In this document: piece by piece, positions 1 through 9,231 of the stretch
How positions within the stretch are numbered: position 1 is the first letter of the stretch
How the letters are laid out: each line of letters begins with the position of its first letter
NCBI RefSeq assembly: GCF_003751845.1
Contig: NZ_RJKQ01000002.1
Coordinates: 496,001 to 560,000, forward strand
DNA from: Enterobacter sp. BIGb0383
GTDB taxonomy: Bacteria; Pseudomonadota; Gammaproteobacteria; Enterobacterales; Enterobacteriaceae
Direction of reading: 5' to 3'
DNA length: 64,000 bases
Program-made: the position numbers and the translations under genes
Notes under the pieces: model-generated
What the model was told of the DNA's origin: nothing
Database searches by the model: none
Seen by the model: the letters and a program-made list of their open reading frames with translations, nothing else

Positions 1-212
1 ACGCGGGTTATCGAGGCCGGGTTATTGACCCATTTTTCCGCTGCCCTACGAGGCCGTCTTACCAGTTCACCGCCGCAGTTCGGGCAGCGCATGTCCATCT
101 TCTCTGCACAGGGTGCGCAGAAGGTACATTCAAACGAGCAGATCAGCGCTTCGCCGGAATCGGCGGGAAGATCGGTGTTGCAACATTCACAGCCGGGTCT
201 GAGTTCCAGCAT
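1..212 (-). CDS. DUF1272 zinc-ribbon-like protein, 3' end cut by window edge
   Basis: The minus strand from the ATG at 212 encodes a small Cys-rich protein with CECC, CSFECTFCAPC and MRCPNCGGELVRRPRR, which is the pattern of DUF1272 proteins. These are short, usually about 60-90 aa, and probably bind zinc through the paired cysteines. A GGAG nine bases upstream supports this start. The frame is open to base 1, so the C-terminus is missing. The function of the family is unknown. It points away from the ABC transporter gene at 423, and the roughly 210 bp between them presumably holds both promoters; I see no other gene there. Confidence 0.75.
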   Translation of the reverse strand, partial: MLELRPGCECCNTDLPADSGEALICSFECTFCAPCAEKMDMRCPNCGGELVRRPRRAAEKWVNNPASITR

Positions 213-422
213 AATGCGGTGCTCCGTGGTATCTGGCGCGTTGAAAGTACCCACTTTGCCTTGAACATCATCCGTTTTCAACAATACCGGCCTGAGGAAT
301 CGACGTTCGTACAGAAACGTAGAGTGTGATGCATATATTTCTTTGCATCGAACGGTAAGAGTATAATCACTAAAATAATTTTCACAGAAACGGAATGCAA
401 TAAACAGAAAAGGATTTCAAAA

Positions 423-2111
423 GTGGATGACGTTATTTTTATCATTAGAAAATCCAGAATTAAACTAACAGGGTTGTTTTTTTGCTTTCTGCTGGCCGCG
501 ATCACGTCATTCTTTTCTTTATTACCAGAGCAATTTGTCAGCTTAATATTAAATAGCTTATCAAACAATGACATCGCAGCCAGTAAAAGCCCTTTTTCAT
601 TTCTAACCGGTGAAACCAACCAGTATCATGTTTTAACTTATGTGTTTATGTTTTTTATATTCTCTTTGCTCGCCATTCTACTGAAGAACTACTATTCCTA
701 CCTGGCCACCGTTATATCAGAAAAAATCATATCCAATGTTCGCGCATCCGTTTTCAAAAAACTAACCACGCTAAAGTTCGATACGCAGCTGAAACTATAT
801 AAAGGAGATGTAGTTAATTTAGTCATAAATGACACGGCCAGGTTAAGTTTTATTTTTGAACGACCATTTTATACTTTACTCTCTGATCTAGTTGATTTTA
901 TTTTTATCTCTATCTACTTAATCATAGTAGACTACAAGATTTTAATCATCCAACTCCTGATCGTCCCACTAATCTATTTGGCCAGCATCGTCACAGGGAG
1001 AAAACAAAGAGTTGTTGCAAAAAAAACCAGGGATTATGATTCATTACTTGCGGAAAAATCAGAACAATTAGTTTCGCAATTTGAAAAGGTTAAAGTTCAT
1101 AATGGCGAGGCATATGAAAATAAAAACTTTGGTTATATTTTATCAAAATCATTAAAAACCCGAGTTTCAGGCGCCAGGAGTTTAGCACTCTTTTTCCCCA
1201 TTGAGGGCGGAGCAAGGGTACTTGGTGTATCTATTGTTATGCTCTACACCATCCATAATATATATGAAAATTTTCTCCCTATAGGAGCCCTGGCTATTAA
1301 CCTGTCCTATGCCAATAAATTCTTTTCCCCTGTCAGAAATATAGCCTCTTACTACCAACTGATTCAGAAAGGCATTATATCCTGTAAAGAAATAAGACAC
1401 CTCTACTCCCTGGACTCGGAAAATAACGAGGGTGCTGTGACAAAGACCTTCAACAGCATTCGTATCAGTGTAAAAAACTTATCATTAGGCTTTAGTGAAA
1501 GAAAACTCCTCAACAAGCTCTCTTTTTCTTGTGGCTCCGGTGAAATGCTTATCGTTAAAGGTGCCAGCGGCACAGGAAAGACCTCATTGCTCAGAACTAT
1601 TTTGCGGTTATATCATCCTGCGGCCGGCACAATTTTCTTAAACGATACTGACATCACCACCCTCGATATAGAAGGATATAGATCGATATTGACGTATATC
1701 TCTCAAAATTTTTATATCGACAAAGAGAATATCATTGATAACATTGCCTATCCAGACAGTGATATTGATCATGCTCGCGCCCTTTCAATAATAAAGAAGC
1801 TGAATCTTTCTCACTTATTAGATTCGAACTGTAACGCAGAAGATGGGAAGATTTTTTCTGGCGGTGAACAATTAAGAATATCATTTGGTAGATGTCTGTA
1901 TAATCAAGCACCTATAGTATTATTGGATGAGGTTTTTTCAAACATAGATAAACAAAATATAGAAATGTTAATCAATTGCATTAGTGAGTTACTCGCTAAA
2001 GGCACCGCGATAATTTTAGTTACGCACTTTCTGAATGAACGTCTGACAAACATGGCGTGCAGAGTGATAGAGATGAAAGACTACACGCTTGATATAACAA
2101 AAAACCTCTAA
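423..2111 (+). CDS. ABC exporter, fused permease and ATPase (McjD/MsbA-like)
   Basis: This 562-aa half-transporter has hydrophobic membrane segments over about residues 1-310 and a nucleotide-binding domain over about 345-560. Visible motifs are Walker A GASGTGKTS, the signature FSGGEQLRISFG (an SGGEQ variant) and Walker B IVLLDEVFSN. The length and layout match homodimeric peptide or lipid exporters such as McjD of the microcin J25 system. There is no C39 peptidase domain, so it would not process a leader. The start is a GTG with AAGG upstream. Composition is AT-rich compared with the nrf and ccm genes. Neighbours are a secreted Cys-containing small protein and a colicin-type immunity gene on the other strand, so peptide export or self-protection is plausible, but the substrate is not shown. 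Confidence 0.85.
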   Translation: MDDVIFIIRKSRIKLTGLFFCFLLAAITSFFSLLPEQFVSLILNSLSNNDIAASKSPFSFLTGETNQYHVLTYVFMFFIFSLLAILLKNYYSYLATVISEKIISNVRASVFKKLTTLKFDTQLKLYKGDVVNLVINDTARLSFIFERPFYTLLSDLVDFIFISIYLIIVDYKILIIQLLIVPLIYLASIVTGRKQRVVAKKTRDYDSLLAEKSEQLVSQFEKVKVHNGEAYENKNFGYILSKSLKTRVSGARSLALFFPIEGGARVLGVSIVMLYTIHNIYENFLPIGALAINLSYANKFFSPVRNIASYYQLIQKGIISCKEIRHLYSLDSENNEGAVTKTFNSIRISVKNLSLGFSERKLLNKLSFSCGSGEMLIVKGASGTGKTSLLRTILRLYHPAAGTIFLNDTDITTLDIEGYRSILTYISQNFYIDKENIIDNIAYPDSDIDHARALSIIKKLNLSHLLDSNCNAEDGKIFSGGEQLRISFGRCLYNQAPIVLLDEVFSNIDKQNIEMLINCISELLAKGTAIILVTHFLNERLTNMACRVIEMKDYTLDITKNL

Positions 2112-2164
2112 CCACGATCGCCGTTGCGACGACGTTCGGAGGAAAACAAATACGGTATTTACGG

Positions 2165-2455
2165 TCAATTTCTATCTCGCCACTCCCTGACCATCTCTTG
2201 AGTCACTTCGTCTTTGTAACAAACAGGCGAGTAGCCGCCCGCCTTGCTCCAGGCACTACGGCGGCCGCAGGAGCTGCCGTTCCTGGCCCTGTTAAAAGGA
2301 CAGGCGCATACGCCAGGATAGGCTGCTATCGACTCTTCGATAATGAGCTGTTTTATCTTATCGTCTGAAGTTGTTTGCTGCTTAGCCAGTGTGGTTCCTG
2401 AAGAAAAAACAAATAAAAAAGTGAATAACGCAAAGATAATAGCACTGAATTTCAT
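2165..2455 (-). CDS. Small secreted Cys-containing protein
   Basis: The 96-aa product begins with a clear Sec signal peptide (MKFSAIIFALFTFLFVFSSG, cleavage likely after TTLA near residue 24). The mature part is about 70 aa with four cysteines in CACPFNRARNGSSCGRRS and GGYSPVCY, probably forming disulfides in the periplasm. I recognise the pattern CPCP...RNG..CG.RSA.....G..P.CY from uncharacterised small secreted proteins of many bacteria. ACGGAG upstream of the ATG is a good ribosome site. It converges with the ABC exporter, 53 bp apart. Whether it is a cargo, a chaperone or unrelated cannot be told. Confidence 0.75.
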   Translation of the reverse strand: MKFSAIIFALFTFLFVFSSGTTLAKQQTTSDDKIKQLIIEESIAAYPGVCACPFNRARNGSSCGRRSAWSKAGGYSPVCYKDEVTQEMVREWRDRN

Positions 2456-2539
2456 TATGCTTTTCTCCGTAGATATTACACATCCCTTTCTGACAGCAGC
2501 AATGGATCCGGATACCAGAATAGGATATATGATGTTTTG

Positions 2540-2878
2540 TTACCCACTCTTATGCTTAAGGGATTTTACATTGAAAATGAAATAGATAAAGGAAAAGGGG
2601 ATCGCAAGAATAAAGCAGAACACATAAAAAAGAGCGATCAAGCTCCCACCGGCAGAATCCGTAAAAGCTCTTTTTTGCCAAAAGCACCTGTTAGTAAATC
2701 TCAGCGCAATGCTTTCCAGGCATTTTTTTGAAAATGGACAGAGTAGGCAACTCACCACAGTAAAAATAAGTATTGTCAATTTCATGTCATTTTCAGGAGA
2801 CTGCATCCAGCCATAAAAAGACATACAAACCAAGACAAGTCCAGGAAATATATTTCTAAAGTAGTAGTTCAATGTCAT
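2540..2878 (-). CDS. Colicin E1-type immunity protein (Colicin_im family), orphan
   Basis: This 112-aa protein has about three membrane segments and aligns along its length with colicin E1 immunity protein (113 aa). It shares an MTLNYYFRN start, LLCPFSKKCLESIALRF in the middle and CFILAIPFSFI near the end. Such proteins sit in the inner membrane and block the pore-forming domain of E1/Ia/Ib-class colicins. I place the start at the ATG at 2878 by this alignment; a TTG four codons upstream, nearer a GGAG, is the alternative. No colicin structural gene is visible in the window, so this is an orphan immunity gene. It is AT-rich and lies in an islet with an exporter gene. Confidence 0.75.
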   Translation of the reverse strand: MTLNYYFRNIFPGLVLVCMSFYGWMQSPENDMKLTILIFTVVSCLLCPFSKKCLESIALRFTNRCFWQKRAFTDSAGGSLIALFYVFCFILAIPFSFIYFIFNVKSLKHKSG

Positions 2879-2964
2879 TTCATAACCCAATGAGCTCCGT
2901 CATATAATCACAGCATACCACCTATGATAATAATTTACTCACGCGAGTTTCAAACGACGGTGAC

Positions 2965-3111
2965 TTACCGTTCCAGCATCTCCTGAACCCAGTCACCCCA
3001 GCATTCGCATCCAGGGTAAGATTCAACCGTATTCAGGTGGGATTCAAACCACCATGCCTTTACCACGTCATACTCAGAAAACGTAAGTGTGAACGGACGT
3101 CCGCGCCCCAT
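2965..3111 (-). CDS. Possible small ORF, 48 aa, unknown
   Basis: The minus strand reads ATG to TAA for 48 codons, giving a Trp-rich protein with FSEYDVVKAWWFESHLNTVE followed by SYPGCECWGDWVQEMLER. The composition is protein-like (amphipathic, six aromatic W/Y residues, two Cys). The frame stays open upstream of the ATG into the end of the acyltransferase gene in another frame, so it may be a 3' fragment of a longer lost gene. No good ribosome site precedes the ATG. I do not recognise the family. Confidence 0.35.
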   Translation of the reverse strand: MGRGRPFTLTFSEYDVVKAWWFESHLNTVESYPGCECWGDWVQEMLER

Positions 3112-3127
3112 CTGATGGGATCGTTTC

Positions 3128-5089
3128 TTACGGCGTAATAAGAGGCATCAGGACGCTTCTCAGCACTTTATCCGCAGCATATCGGGTTAAATGATGAGGG
3201 TCTTTATAGTAAATATGAGCACTTTCAGCAAAGCGGCAGGTTGCTGTGTCGCACAGCGCGTCCTGTAGGTTGGCAAACACGGCATTCTGCTGCATCGACA
3301 CGTTGTTCAGCAGTGCCGAAGCAGTATCGGGCTCAATGCTATCATGACCGGCAAATTCACACACTCCGCTACCTTGTGGATTAGCATACGCAAAAGTGCG
3401 GCTAAAGCAGCGCATCACACGTTTTTCCGGGGTAAAACTCATCATCGGGACATCCCCCAGAACAATCACACGTTTGCCCATCCGCTGCAGGCGGGAAATG
3501 GTTTCTGCTAGCCCCTGTTGCAACGCCTGGTCGGGCCGTAATGACGGCGCGTTTTCAGACAGCCAGGGGGCTTTTCCCTCCATCAAACCGGATTGCCAGA
3601 AACCCGCAATGATAACGGTCGATATCTGCTCATCCCGGGCCAAATAGTCATCCACATCCTGCTTGAAATCCCGACACTGCGCATCGTGGAGCGGCCAGCC
3701 CGCAGAATGACGATAGACGCCCAACAGCGGCGCACAGGAAGACTTCGCAAAAATGACCGGCGTCAGCTGGTGCTCCTGCGCCAGTTCACGAAACGCGGCA
3801 GCCAGAGCGCCTGCGTGGCTGTCGCCGATTAACGCAATTTTCTTTTGGCCGCGCGCCCCACCGTTGCAGAGGGCATTTCCCGTCAATAGCGTATCGCCGT
3901 AGGACGTCATGCAGAGATCTTCCGCTTCTTCGATCTCAGCCTGCATCCGGGTGAACTCCAGCGGCCAGCGGGAGGGAAAACCTTTTTGCTGCCAGGTCAT
4001 GGCAAAAATAAGGGTAAGCAGGCCCATAACAGCGCCGTAGCGCCAGAACACCCGTGGCTGCGGATGCTGTGCGGCCCGGAAAGGTTTTTCGATTACGTAG
4101 TAGCTGACTGTTGCCAGAACCATCGAGAGAGCGACCAGCAAAATACGGGTTACTGCTCCCGGTTCGGCTTCGCAAAGGTAGCGATAAAGGCTAATAACCG
4201 GCCAGTGCCAGAGATAGAGTGAATAGGAGATCAGCCCGATAAAACGCAGTGGCCTCCAGGAAAACAGGCGACGGTTGATAAAAGCCGTTTGAGCGTCCAG
4301 AAGCAACACAGCCCCGAGAATAACCGGCAAAGCGCCGATGCCGGGGAAGGATGTCTGGCTACCGTAGAACAGCGCACAGAGGGTGACCAACGCGAGTCCC
4401 ACAGCGGATTTGACATTGTCTTTTTTGGATGAAAAACCCGCAGGATAATGGGTATGTACCATACCCAGTAGCGCACCAGCAAATAGCTCCCAGGCTCTGA
4501 AAGGCGTCAAAAACCACGCGCTATTCGGTGCCTTGATTGTCCCAACGGCAGCAAGGATAAAACAGAATAGCGTCGCGATAGCCATCAGCCAGAGCGACCT
4601 GTTTTTATCAAAACGCGTCAGGGTAAGGATCAGCAAAGGCGCAAGAAAATAGAACTGCTCTTCCACCGCCAGCGACCACGTCATCAGCAAGGGGTTATGT
4701 TCTGCATTGGGGCTAAAATAATCGATAGAATTCCAGAGCGTCACGTTGGAAATAGACAGCAACGTTGCCGCAGCATCACGCCCCAGTCTTTTGAAGTCTG
4801 CTGGCGTCGCAATAAAAAACATAATCAGCCAGACCGCAATCAATACGGTAATAAGGGCAGGCAGGATCCTTTTTATTCGACGAACGTAAAATGCCCCCCA
4901 GGAAAATCGACCTTCCAGCTTACTTTGATATATATGACCACCAATAAGGTAACCGGAAATAACAAAGAAGACATCGACCCCCACAAAACCACCGGGGAAT
5001 CCTAGCCCAAAGTGAAAGAGCACCACAAAAAGCACGGCGAACGCGCGCAAACCATCAATATCAGCCCGGTATTTGACTGTAGGGTTCAT
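3128..5089 (-). CDS. Acyltransferase family 3 protein with C-terminal SGNH domain (OafA-like)
   Basis: The 653-aa inner-membrane protein starts with the acyltransferase-3 signature YRADIDGLRAFAVLFVVLFH, followed by GGFVGVDVFFVISGYLI and about ten membrane helices to roughly residue 380. A periplasmic SGNH-like domain follows, with the serine block in LIGDSHAGAL and the Asp/His block in YKDPHHLTRYA. Proteins of this build O-acetylate surface polysaccharide such as O-antigen (OafA) or similar glycans. I chose the ATG at 5089, because the signature then follows within ten residues and AGAG lies upstream; an in-frame start 14 codons earlier is less likely. No polysaccharide genes are next to it, so the acceptor is unknown. 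Confidence 0.9.
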   Translation of the reverse strand: MNPTVKYRADIDGLRAFAVLFVVLFHFGLGFPGGFVGVDVFFVISGYLIGGHIYQSKLEGRFSWGAFYVRRIKRILPALITVLIAVWLIMFFIATPADFKRLGRDAAATLLSISNVTLWNSIDYFSPNAEHNPLLMTWSLAVEEQFYFLAPLLILTLTRFDKNRSLWLMAIATLFCFILAAVGTIKAPNSAWFLTPFRAWELFAGALLGMVHTHYPAGFSSKKDNVKSAVGLALVTLCALFYGSQTSFPGIGALPVILGAVLLLDAQTAFINRRLFSWRPLRFIGLISYSLYLWHWPVISLYRYLCEAEPGAVTRILLVALSMVLATVSYYVIEKPFRAAQHPQPRVFWRYGAVMGLLTLIFAMTWQQKGFPSRWPLEFTRMQAEIEEAEDLCMTSYGDTLLTGNALCNGGARGQKKIALIGDSHAGALAAAFRELAQEHQLTPVIFAKSSCAPLLGVYRHSAGWPLHDAQCRDFKQDVDDYLARDEQISTVIIAGFWQSGLMEGKAPWLSENAPSLRPDQALQQGLAETISRLQRMGKRVIVLGDVPMMSFTPEKRVMRCFSRTFAYANPQGSGVCEFAGHDSIEPDTASALLNNVSMQQNAVFANLQDALCDTATCRFAESAHIYYKDPHHLTRYAADKVLRSVLMPLITP

Positions 5090-5375
5090 GATTATCTCTG
5101 AATGAGTGAGATAGCAGTGTAAAACCGCCATCGCCAGAATGGTTTTTTATTAAAGACAATTTAATGTCCGAAATTATAAAGGGAGCACGATAGCTGCTCC
5201 ATAGTCTGTATCGCTTTTAGGAATAATCACAGATTAGCATCCGTTCGTTGAATCAATAAGAGGCTGAAGCATCCTCTGTCACGCAGAATAACGGCATATG
5301 GCATTCATTAAGTTGATTAATGCACGATACGTTTTCTGCGCCACGACCAAAGAGTTAGAGCGCAGAGGGCACAAA

Positions 5376-5391
5376 TACCCCTAAAGTGGCA
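5376..5391 (+). promoter_or_regulatory. NarL/NarP 7-2-7 site of the nrf promoter
   Basis: TACCCCT-AA-AGTGGCA is an inverted pair of NarL/NarP heptamers spaced by two bases. Its centre (5383.5) lies 33 bp upstream of the FNR site centre. That places it at -74.5 if FNR sits at -41.5, which is the arrangement known for the E. coli nrf promoter, where NarL or NarP activates by countering IHF. Confidence 0.7.
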
Positions 5392-5409
5392 TTTTACATG
5401 CACTTACAA

Positions 5410-5423
5410 TTGATTAAAAACAA
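5410..5423 (+). promoter_or_regulatory. FNR site and core promoter of nrfA
   Basis: TTGAT-TAAA-AACAA matches the FNR consensus TTGAT-N4-ATCAA in nine of ten positions. A class II geometry (centre at -41.5) predicts transcription starting near 5458, after a weak -10 around 5444-5449. The leader before nrfA is then about 97 nt. The 5132-5375 stretch between the acyltransferase start and these sites shows no gene. Confidence 0.75.
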
Positions 5424-5554
5424 CATTTTCAGTGTGGTTTCTTGTTACAAAGAGGGCTGAGCAATGTGATGACAGTATGAGAGTGGTTGCTGTTATGGAA
5501 AACAATAAAAAGAACCGCCATTGAACACGATGGCGTCATCTGGATGAGACCCCT

Positions 5555-6991
5555 ATGGCAAGGACAAAATCACGCGTACGCCGTTTTTTCAGCCTGATAT
5601 TACCGTTTTTATTTATTTCTTCTGTTCACGCTGAACAAACGTCTTTACCCGCAAAGCCCGTCACCGTTGAAGCGAAGAATGAAACCTTCTCCCCTCAGCA
5701 TCCCGATCAATACCTCTCATGGAAAGCCACGTCGGAGCAGTCAGCCCGTGAAGATGCGCTGGCAGAAGATCCACGCCTCGTGATTCTGTGGGCCGGATAT
5801 GCCTTCTCCCGCGATTACAACAAACCGCGTGGACACGCGTATGCCGTCACCGATGTGCGTGAAACCTTACGTACCGGTGCCCCAAAAACCGCCGAGGACG
5901 GCCCGATGCCGATGGCCTGCTGGAGCTGTAAAAGCCCGGATGTAGCCCGTCTGATCCAGAAAGAGGGTGAAGAGGGCTACTTCCACGGTAAATGGGCAAG
6001 CGGCGGCCCGGAAGTGGTTAACAACCTGGGATGTGCAGATTGCCATAACACCGCCTCGGAAGATTTCGCCAAAGGGAAGCCTGCGCTCACGCTATCACGC
6101 CCCTATGCGGCACGTGCGATGGAAGCCATTGGCAAACCCTTTGATAAAGCCGGTCGCTTTGACCAACAATCGATGGTCTGCGGCCAATGCCACGTTGAAT
6201 ACTACTTTGAGGGTAAGGACAAAGCCGTTAAGTTCCCGTGGGACGAAGGCATGAAAGTCGAGAACATGGAGAAATACTACGATGCCATCGCCTTCTCTGA
6301 CTGGACCAACTCCCTGTCCAAAGCGCCCATGCTGAAAGCACAGCATCCGGAATATGAAACCTGGAGCGCGGGTATTCACGGCAAGAACAACGTGACCTGT
6401 ATCGATTGCCATATGCCGAAAGTGCAAAACGCTGAAGGCAAGCTTTACACCGATCATAAGATCGGTAATCCGTTCGATAACTTCCCACAGACCTGCGCCA
6501 ACTGCCACACCCAGGACAAAGCGTCCCTGCAAAAAGTGGTCGCCGAGCGTAAACAAGCGATTCATGACCTGAAAATCAAGGTTGAGGATCAGCTGGTCCA
6601 TGCGCACTTTGAAGCAAAAGCCGCGTGGGATGCCGGCGCGACGGAAGCTGAGATGAAGCCGATTCTGCAGGATATCCGCCACGCGCAATGGCGCTGGGAC
6701 CTGGCGATTGCCTCTCACGGCATTCATATGCACGCACCGGAAGAAGGTCTGCGGATGCTGGGTAGCGCGATGGACAAAACCGCCGATGCGCGTACCCGGT
6801 TGGTTCGTCTGCTGGCGACCAAAGGCATCACGGATGAGGTCCCGCTGCCGGATATTTCCACCAAGGAGAAAGCCCAGAAGGCAATCGGTCTGAACATGCA
6901 GCAAATCAATGCCGAGAAGCAGGACTTTATCAAAACAACGATCCCGCAATGGGAAGACCAGGCGCGTAAAAACGGTCTGTTAAGCCAATAA
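5555..6991 (+). CDS. nrfA: Cytochrome c552, ammonia-forming nitrite reductase NrfA
   Basis: The product is a periplasmic pentahaem enzyme that reduces nitrite to ammonium with six electrons. The 478 aa equal the length of E. coli NrfA and are near-identical over long stretches. There is a signal peptide (cleavage near SSVHA, residue 26). The catalytic haem site CWSCK lies at residues 122-126, with lysine replacing the usual histidine. Four CxxCH sites follow: CADCH, CGQCH, CIDCH and CANCH. It is the first gene of nrfABCDEFG and is expressed from the FNR/NarL-type promoter upstream. CWSCK needs the dedicated lyase proteins NrfEFG encoded downstream, while the other haems use the Ccm system encoded on the opposite strand nearby. 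Confidence 0.98.
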   Translation: MARTKSRVRRFFSLILPFLFISSVHAEQTSLPAKPVTVEAKNETFSPQHPDQYLSWKATSEQSAREDALAEDPRLVILWAGYAFSRDYNKPRGHAYAVTDVRETLRTGAPKTAEDGPMPMACWSCKSPDVARLIQKEGEEGYFHGKWASGGPEVVNNLGCADCHNTASEDFAKGKPALTLSRPYAARAMEAIGKPFDKAGRFDQQSMVCGQCHVEYYFEGKDKAVKFPWDEGMKVENMEKYYDAIAFSDWTNSLSKAPMLKAQHPEYETWSAGIHGKNNVTCIDCHMPKVQNAEGKLYTDHKIGNPFDNFPQTCANCHTQDKASLQKVVAERKQAIHDLKIKVEDQLVHAHFEAKAAWDAGATEAEMKPILQDIRHAQWRWDLAIASHGIHMHAPEEGLRMLGSAMDKTADARTRLVRLLATKGITDEVPLPDISTKEKAQKAIGLNMQQINAEKQDFIKTTIPQWEDQARKNGLLSQ

Positions 6992-7035
6992 CCCCACGCC
7001 GCCTCGCGAGGGGCGGATAACTCAACGGAGTGAAT

Positions 7036-7602
7036 ATGAGCGTATTACGTTCGTTATTAACCGCTGGGGTGCTGGCGTCAGGCCTGTTCTGGAGCCTGTG
7101 CGGAATCACGGCCACGCCAACGCCACAGGAATCGGAGCAACGCTGGACGGTCACCCAACAGCGTAACCCGGATGCCGCCTGCCTGGATTGTCACAAGCCA
7201 GACGCTGAAGGCATGCATGGTCAACATGCACAAGCCATCAACCCAAACAATAAGCTGCCCATTACCTGCACCAACTGTCACGGCCAGCCGTCACCGCACC
7301 ACCGGGAAGGGGTGAAGGATGTGATGCGCTTTAACCAGCCGATGTACAACGTGGAGCAGCAGAATAGCGTCTGTCTCTCCTGTCATCTGCCTGAGCAGTT
7401 GCAAAAAGCGTTCTGGCCTCACGATGTCCACGTGACCAAAGTGGCGTGTGCCAGCTGCCATTCACTGCATTCGCCGCAGGATAAAATGCAGACGCTAAAC
7501 GATAAAGGGCGCGTCAAAATATGCGTGGATTGCCATAGCGACCAGCGTACTAATCCGCACTTTAATCCGGCGTCGGTTCCGTTGCTTAAGGAGCAGCCAT
7601 GA
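7036..7602 (+). CDS. nrfB: Pentahaem cytochrome NrfB
   Basis: NrfB is the periplasmic electron donor to NrfA. The 188-aa precursor has a signal peptide and five CxxCH sites (CLDCH, CTNCH, CLSCH, CASCH, CVDCH), as in E. coli NrfB. The ATG at 7036 is chosen because GGAG lies nine bases upstream and the protein then begins [16 protein letters not shown] like its homologue. Its stop overlaps the start of nrfC by four bases, indicating translational coupling. Confidence 0.97.
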   Translation: MSVLRSLLTAGVLASGLFWSLCGITATPTPQESEQRWTVTQQRNPDAACLDCHKPDAEGMHGQHAQAINPNNKLPITCTNCHGQPSPHHREGVKDVMRFNQPMYNVEQQNSVCLSCHLPEQLQKAFWPHDVHVTKVACASCHSLHSPQDKMQTLNDKGRVKICVDCHSDQRTNPHFNPASVPLLKEQP

Positions 7603-8270
7603 GTTGCTCTCGTCGCCAGTTTATTACCGGCGTCAGCGCGCTGGTGGCGGTTAGCGGAACGGCTGGACGCGTCGTGGCGAAAACGTTGAACATCAACGGC
7701 GTGCGTTACGGCATGGTGCATGATGAGTCATTATGTATCGGCTGTACGGCCTGTATGGACGCCTGCCGGGAAGTTAACAGCGTGCCGGAAGGCGTATCGC
7801 GCCTGACGATTATCCGCAGCGAGCCGCTGGGAGAGTTCCCCGATGTGAAGTATCGTTTCTTCCGTCACTCCTGCCAGCACTGCGATCGCGCCCCCTGCGT
7901 TGACGTCTGTCCGACGGGCGCATCGTATCGCGACGCCGCCAGCGGCATTGTCGATGTGAACCCGGACCTTTGCGTCGGGTGCCAGTACTGTATCGCGGCC
8001 TGTCCTTACCGCGTGCGCTTTATCCATCCGCTCAGCAAGACGGCGGATAAGTGCGATTTCTGCCGCAAAACCAATCTGAAGGCGGGCAAACAGCCCGCCT
8101 GCGTGGAGTCATGTCCGACGCAGGCGCTGACGTTTGGCAATCTGGACGATCCCAACAGCGCTATCGCTCGTTTGCTGCAGCAGAAAAATACTTACCGTTA
8201 CAAGCTGGCGCTGGGCACGAAACCGAAGGTCTACCGCGTTCCCTTTAAATATGGGGAGGTGAGCCAATGA
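7599..8270 (+). CDS. nrfC: Iron-sulfur protein NrfC
   Basis: NrfC is predicted to carry electrons from the membrane quinol oxidase NrfD to NrfB. The 223-aa protein has a Tat signal (SRRQFITG) and four cysteine clusters for 4Fe-4S centres: [37 protein letters not shown] and CDFCRK...CVESCP. It belongs to the DmsB/PsrB-type ferredoxin family. It overlaps nrfB and nrfD by four bases each. Confidence 0.96.
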   Translation: MSCSRRQFITGVSALVAVSGTAGRVVAKTLNINGVRYGMVHDESLCIGCTACMDACREVNSVPEGVSRLTIIRSEPLGEFPDVKYRFFRHSCQHCDRAPCVDVCPTGASYRDAASGIVDVNPDLCVGCQYCIAACPYRVRFIHPLSKTADKCDFCRKTNLKAGKQPACVESCPTQALTFGNLDDPNSAIARLLQQKNTYRYKLALGTKPKVYRVPFKYGEVSQ

Positions 8271-9223
8271 CACCCGATTCTGCTTTTCATTTTGAATCAC
8301 TGGTCTGGGACTGGCCCATCGCCATTTATCTGTTCCTGATCGGTATTTCCGCCGGGCTGGTAACGCTGTCGATATTGCTGCGACGGTTGCACCCGGAGGC
8401 AGGCGGTTCAGACAGTACCCTGCTGCGCACGACGCTGGTTGCGGGACCGGGGGCCATTATTCTCGGGCTGCTGATCCTGGTCTTCCATCTGACGCGTCCG
8501 TGGACCTTCTGGAAACTGATGTTCCACTACAGCTTCACTTCGGTGATGTCGATGGGCGTCATGCTGTTCCAGCTGTATATGGTGGTGCTGGTACTGTGGC
8601 TGGCAAAAATCTTTGAAAAAGAGATCTTTGCCCTGCAGCAGCGCTTTATGCCGCGTCTGAGCATGGTGCAGAAATGGCTGACATTGCTCGCGCCGTTCCA
8701 TCGCCTGCTTGAAACGGTGATGCTGGTGCTGGCTGTCCTGCTGGGTGCCTACACCGGGTTCCTGCTGTCGGCACTGAAGTCCTATCCGTTCCTGAATAAC
8801 CCCATCCTGCCGGTACTGTTCCTGTTCTCCGGGATCTCGTCCGGCGCGGCGGTGGCGCTCATTGCCATGGCATTGCGCCATCGTGGTAACCCACACAGTA
8901 CCGAGGCGTATTTTGTTCACCGCATAGAGACCCCGGTGATATGGCTGGAGATCTTCCTGCTGGCGGCGTTCTTCGTCGGGCTGGCACTGGGCGATGACGG
9001 AAAAACGCGTGCGCTGGTCGCGGCACTGGGTGGCGGTTTCTGGACCTGGTGGTTCTGGCTGGGCGTGGCAGGACTCGGGCTGATCGTGCCGATGCTGCTC
9101 AAACCCTGGGCCAGTCGCAGCCCGACGCTTCACGGCGTGCTGATCGTGTGCGGCGCAAGCCTGACCGGCGTGCTGTTGCTGCGCTTTTTTATTCTGTACG
9201 CAGGGCAACTGACGGTTGCATAA
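8267..9223 (+). CDS. nrfD: Membrane quinol-oxidising subunit NrfD
   Basis: This is a 318-aa polytopic membrane protein of the NrfD/PsrC family with about eight hydrophobic helices and no haem-binding Cys motif. It should oxidise menaquinol and pass electrons to NrfC. It begins 4 bp inside nrfC and lies 8 bp before the likely nrfE start, fully consistent with the nrf operon. Confidence 0.96.
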   Translation: MTPDSAFHFESLVWDWPIAIYLFLIGISAGLVTLSILLRRLHPEAGGSDSTLLRTTLVAGPGAIILGLLILVFHLTRPWTFWKLMFHYSFTSVMSMGVMLFQLYMVVLVLWLAKIFEKEIFALQQRFMPRLSMVQKWLTLLAPFHRLLETVMLVLAVLLGAYTGFLLSALKSYPFLNNPILPVLFLFSGISSGAAVALIAMALRHRGNPHSTEAYFVHRIETPVIWLEIFLLAAFFVGLALGDDGKTRALVAALGGGFWTWWFWLGVAGLGLIVPMLLKPWASRSPTLHGVLIVCGASLTGVLLLRFFILYAGQLTVA

Positions 9224-9231
9224 GGTGATAT

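Noticed and set aside
6095-6949. Long open frame (284 codons) antisense to nrfA
   Set aside because: It lies wholly opposite a highly conserved NrfA; antisense frames stay open because of high-GC codon bias.
8408-9208. Open frame of 266 codons antisense to nrfD, Gln/His-rich
   Set aside because: The Gln/His/Arg-rich composition is the shadow of Leu/Met-rich membrane helices of NrfD on the other strand.
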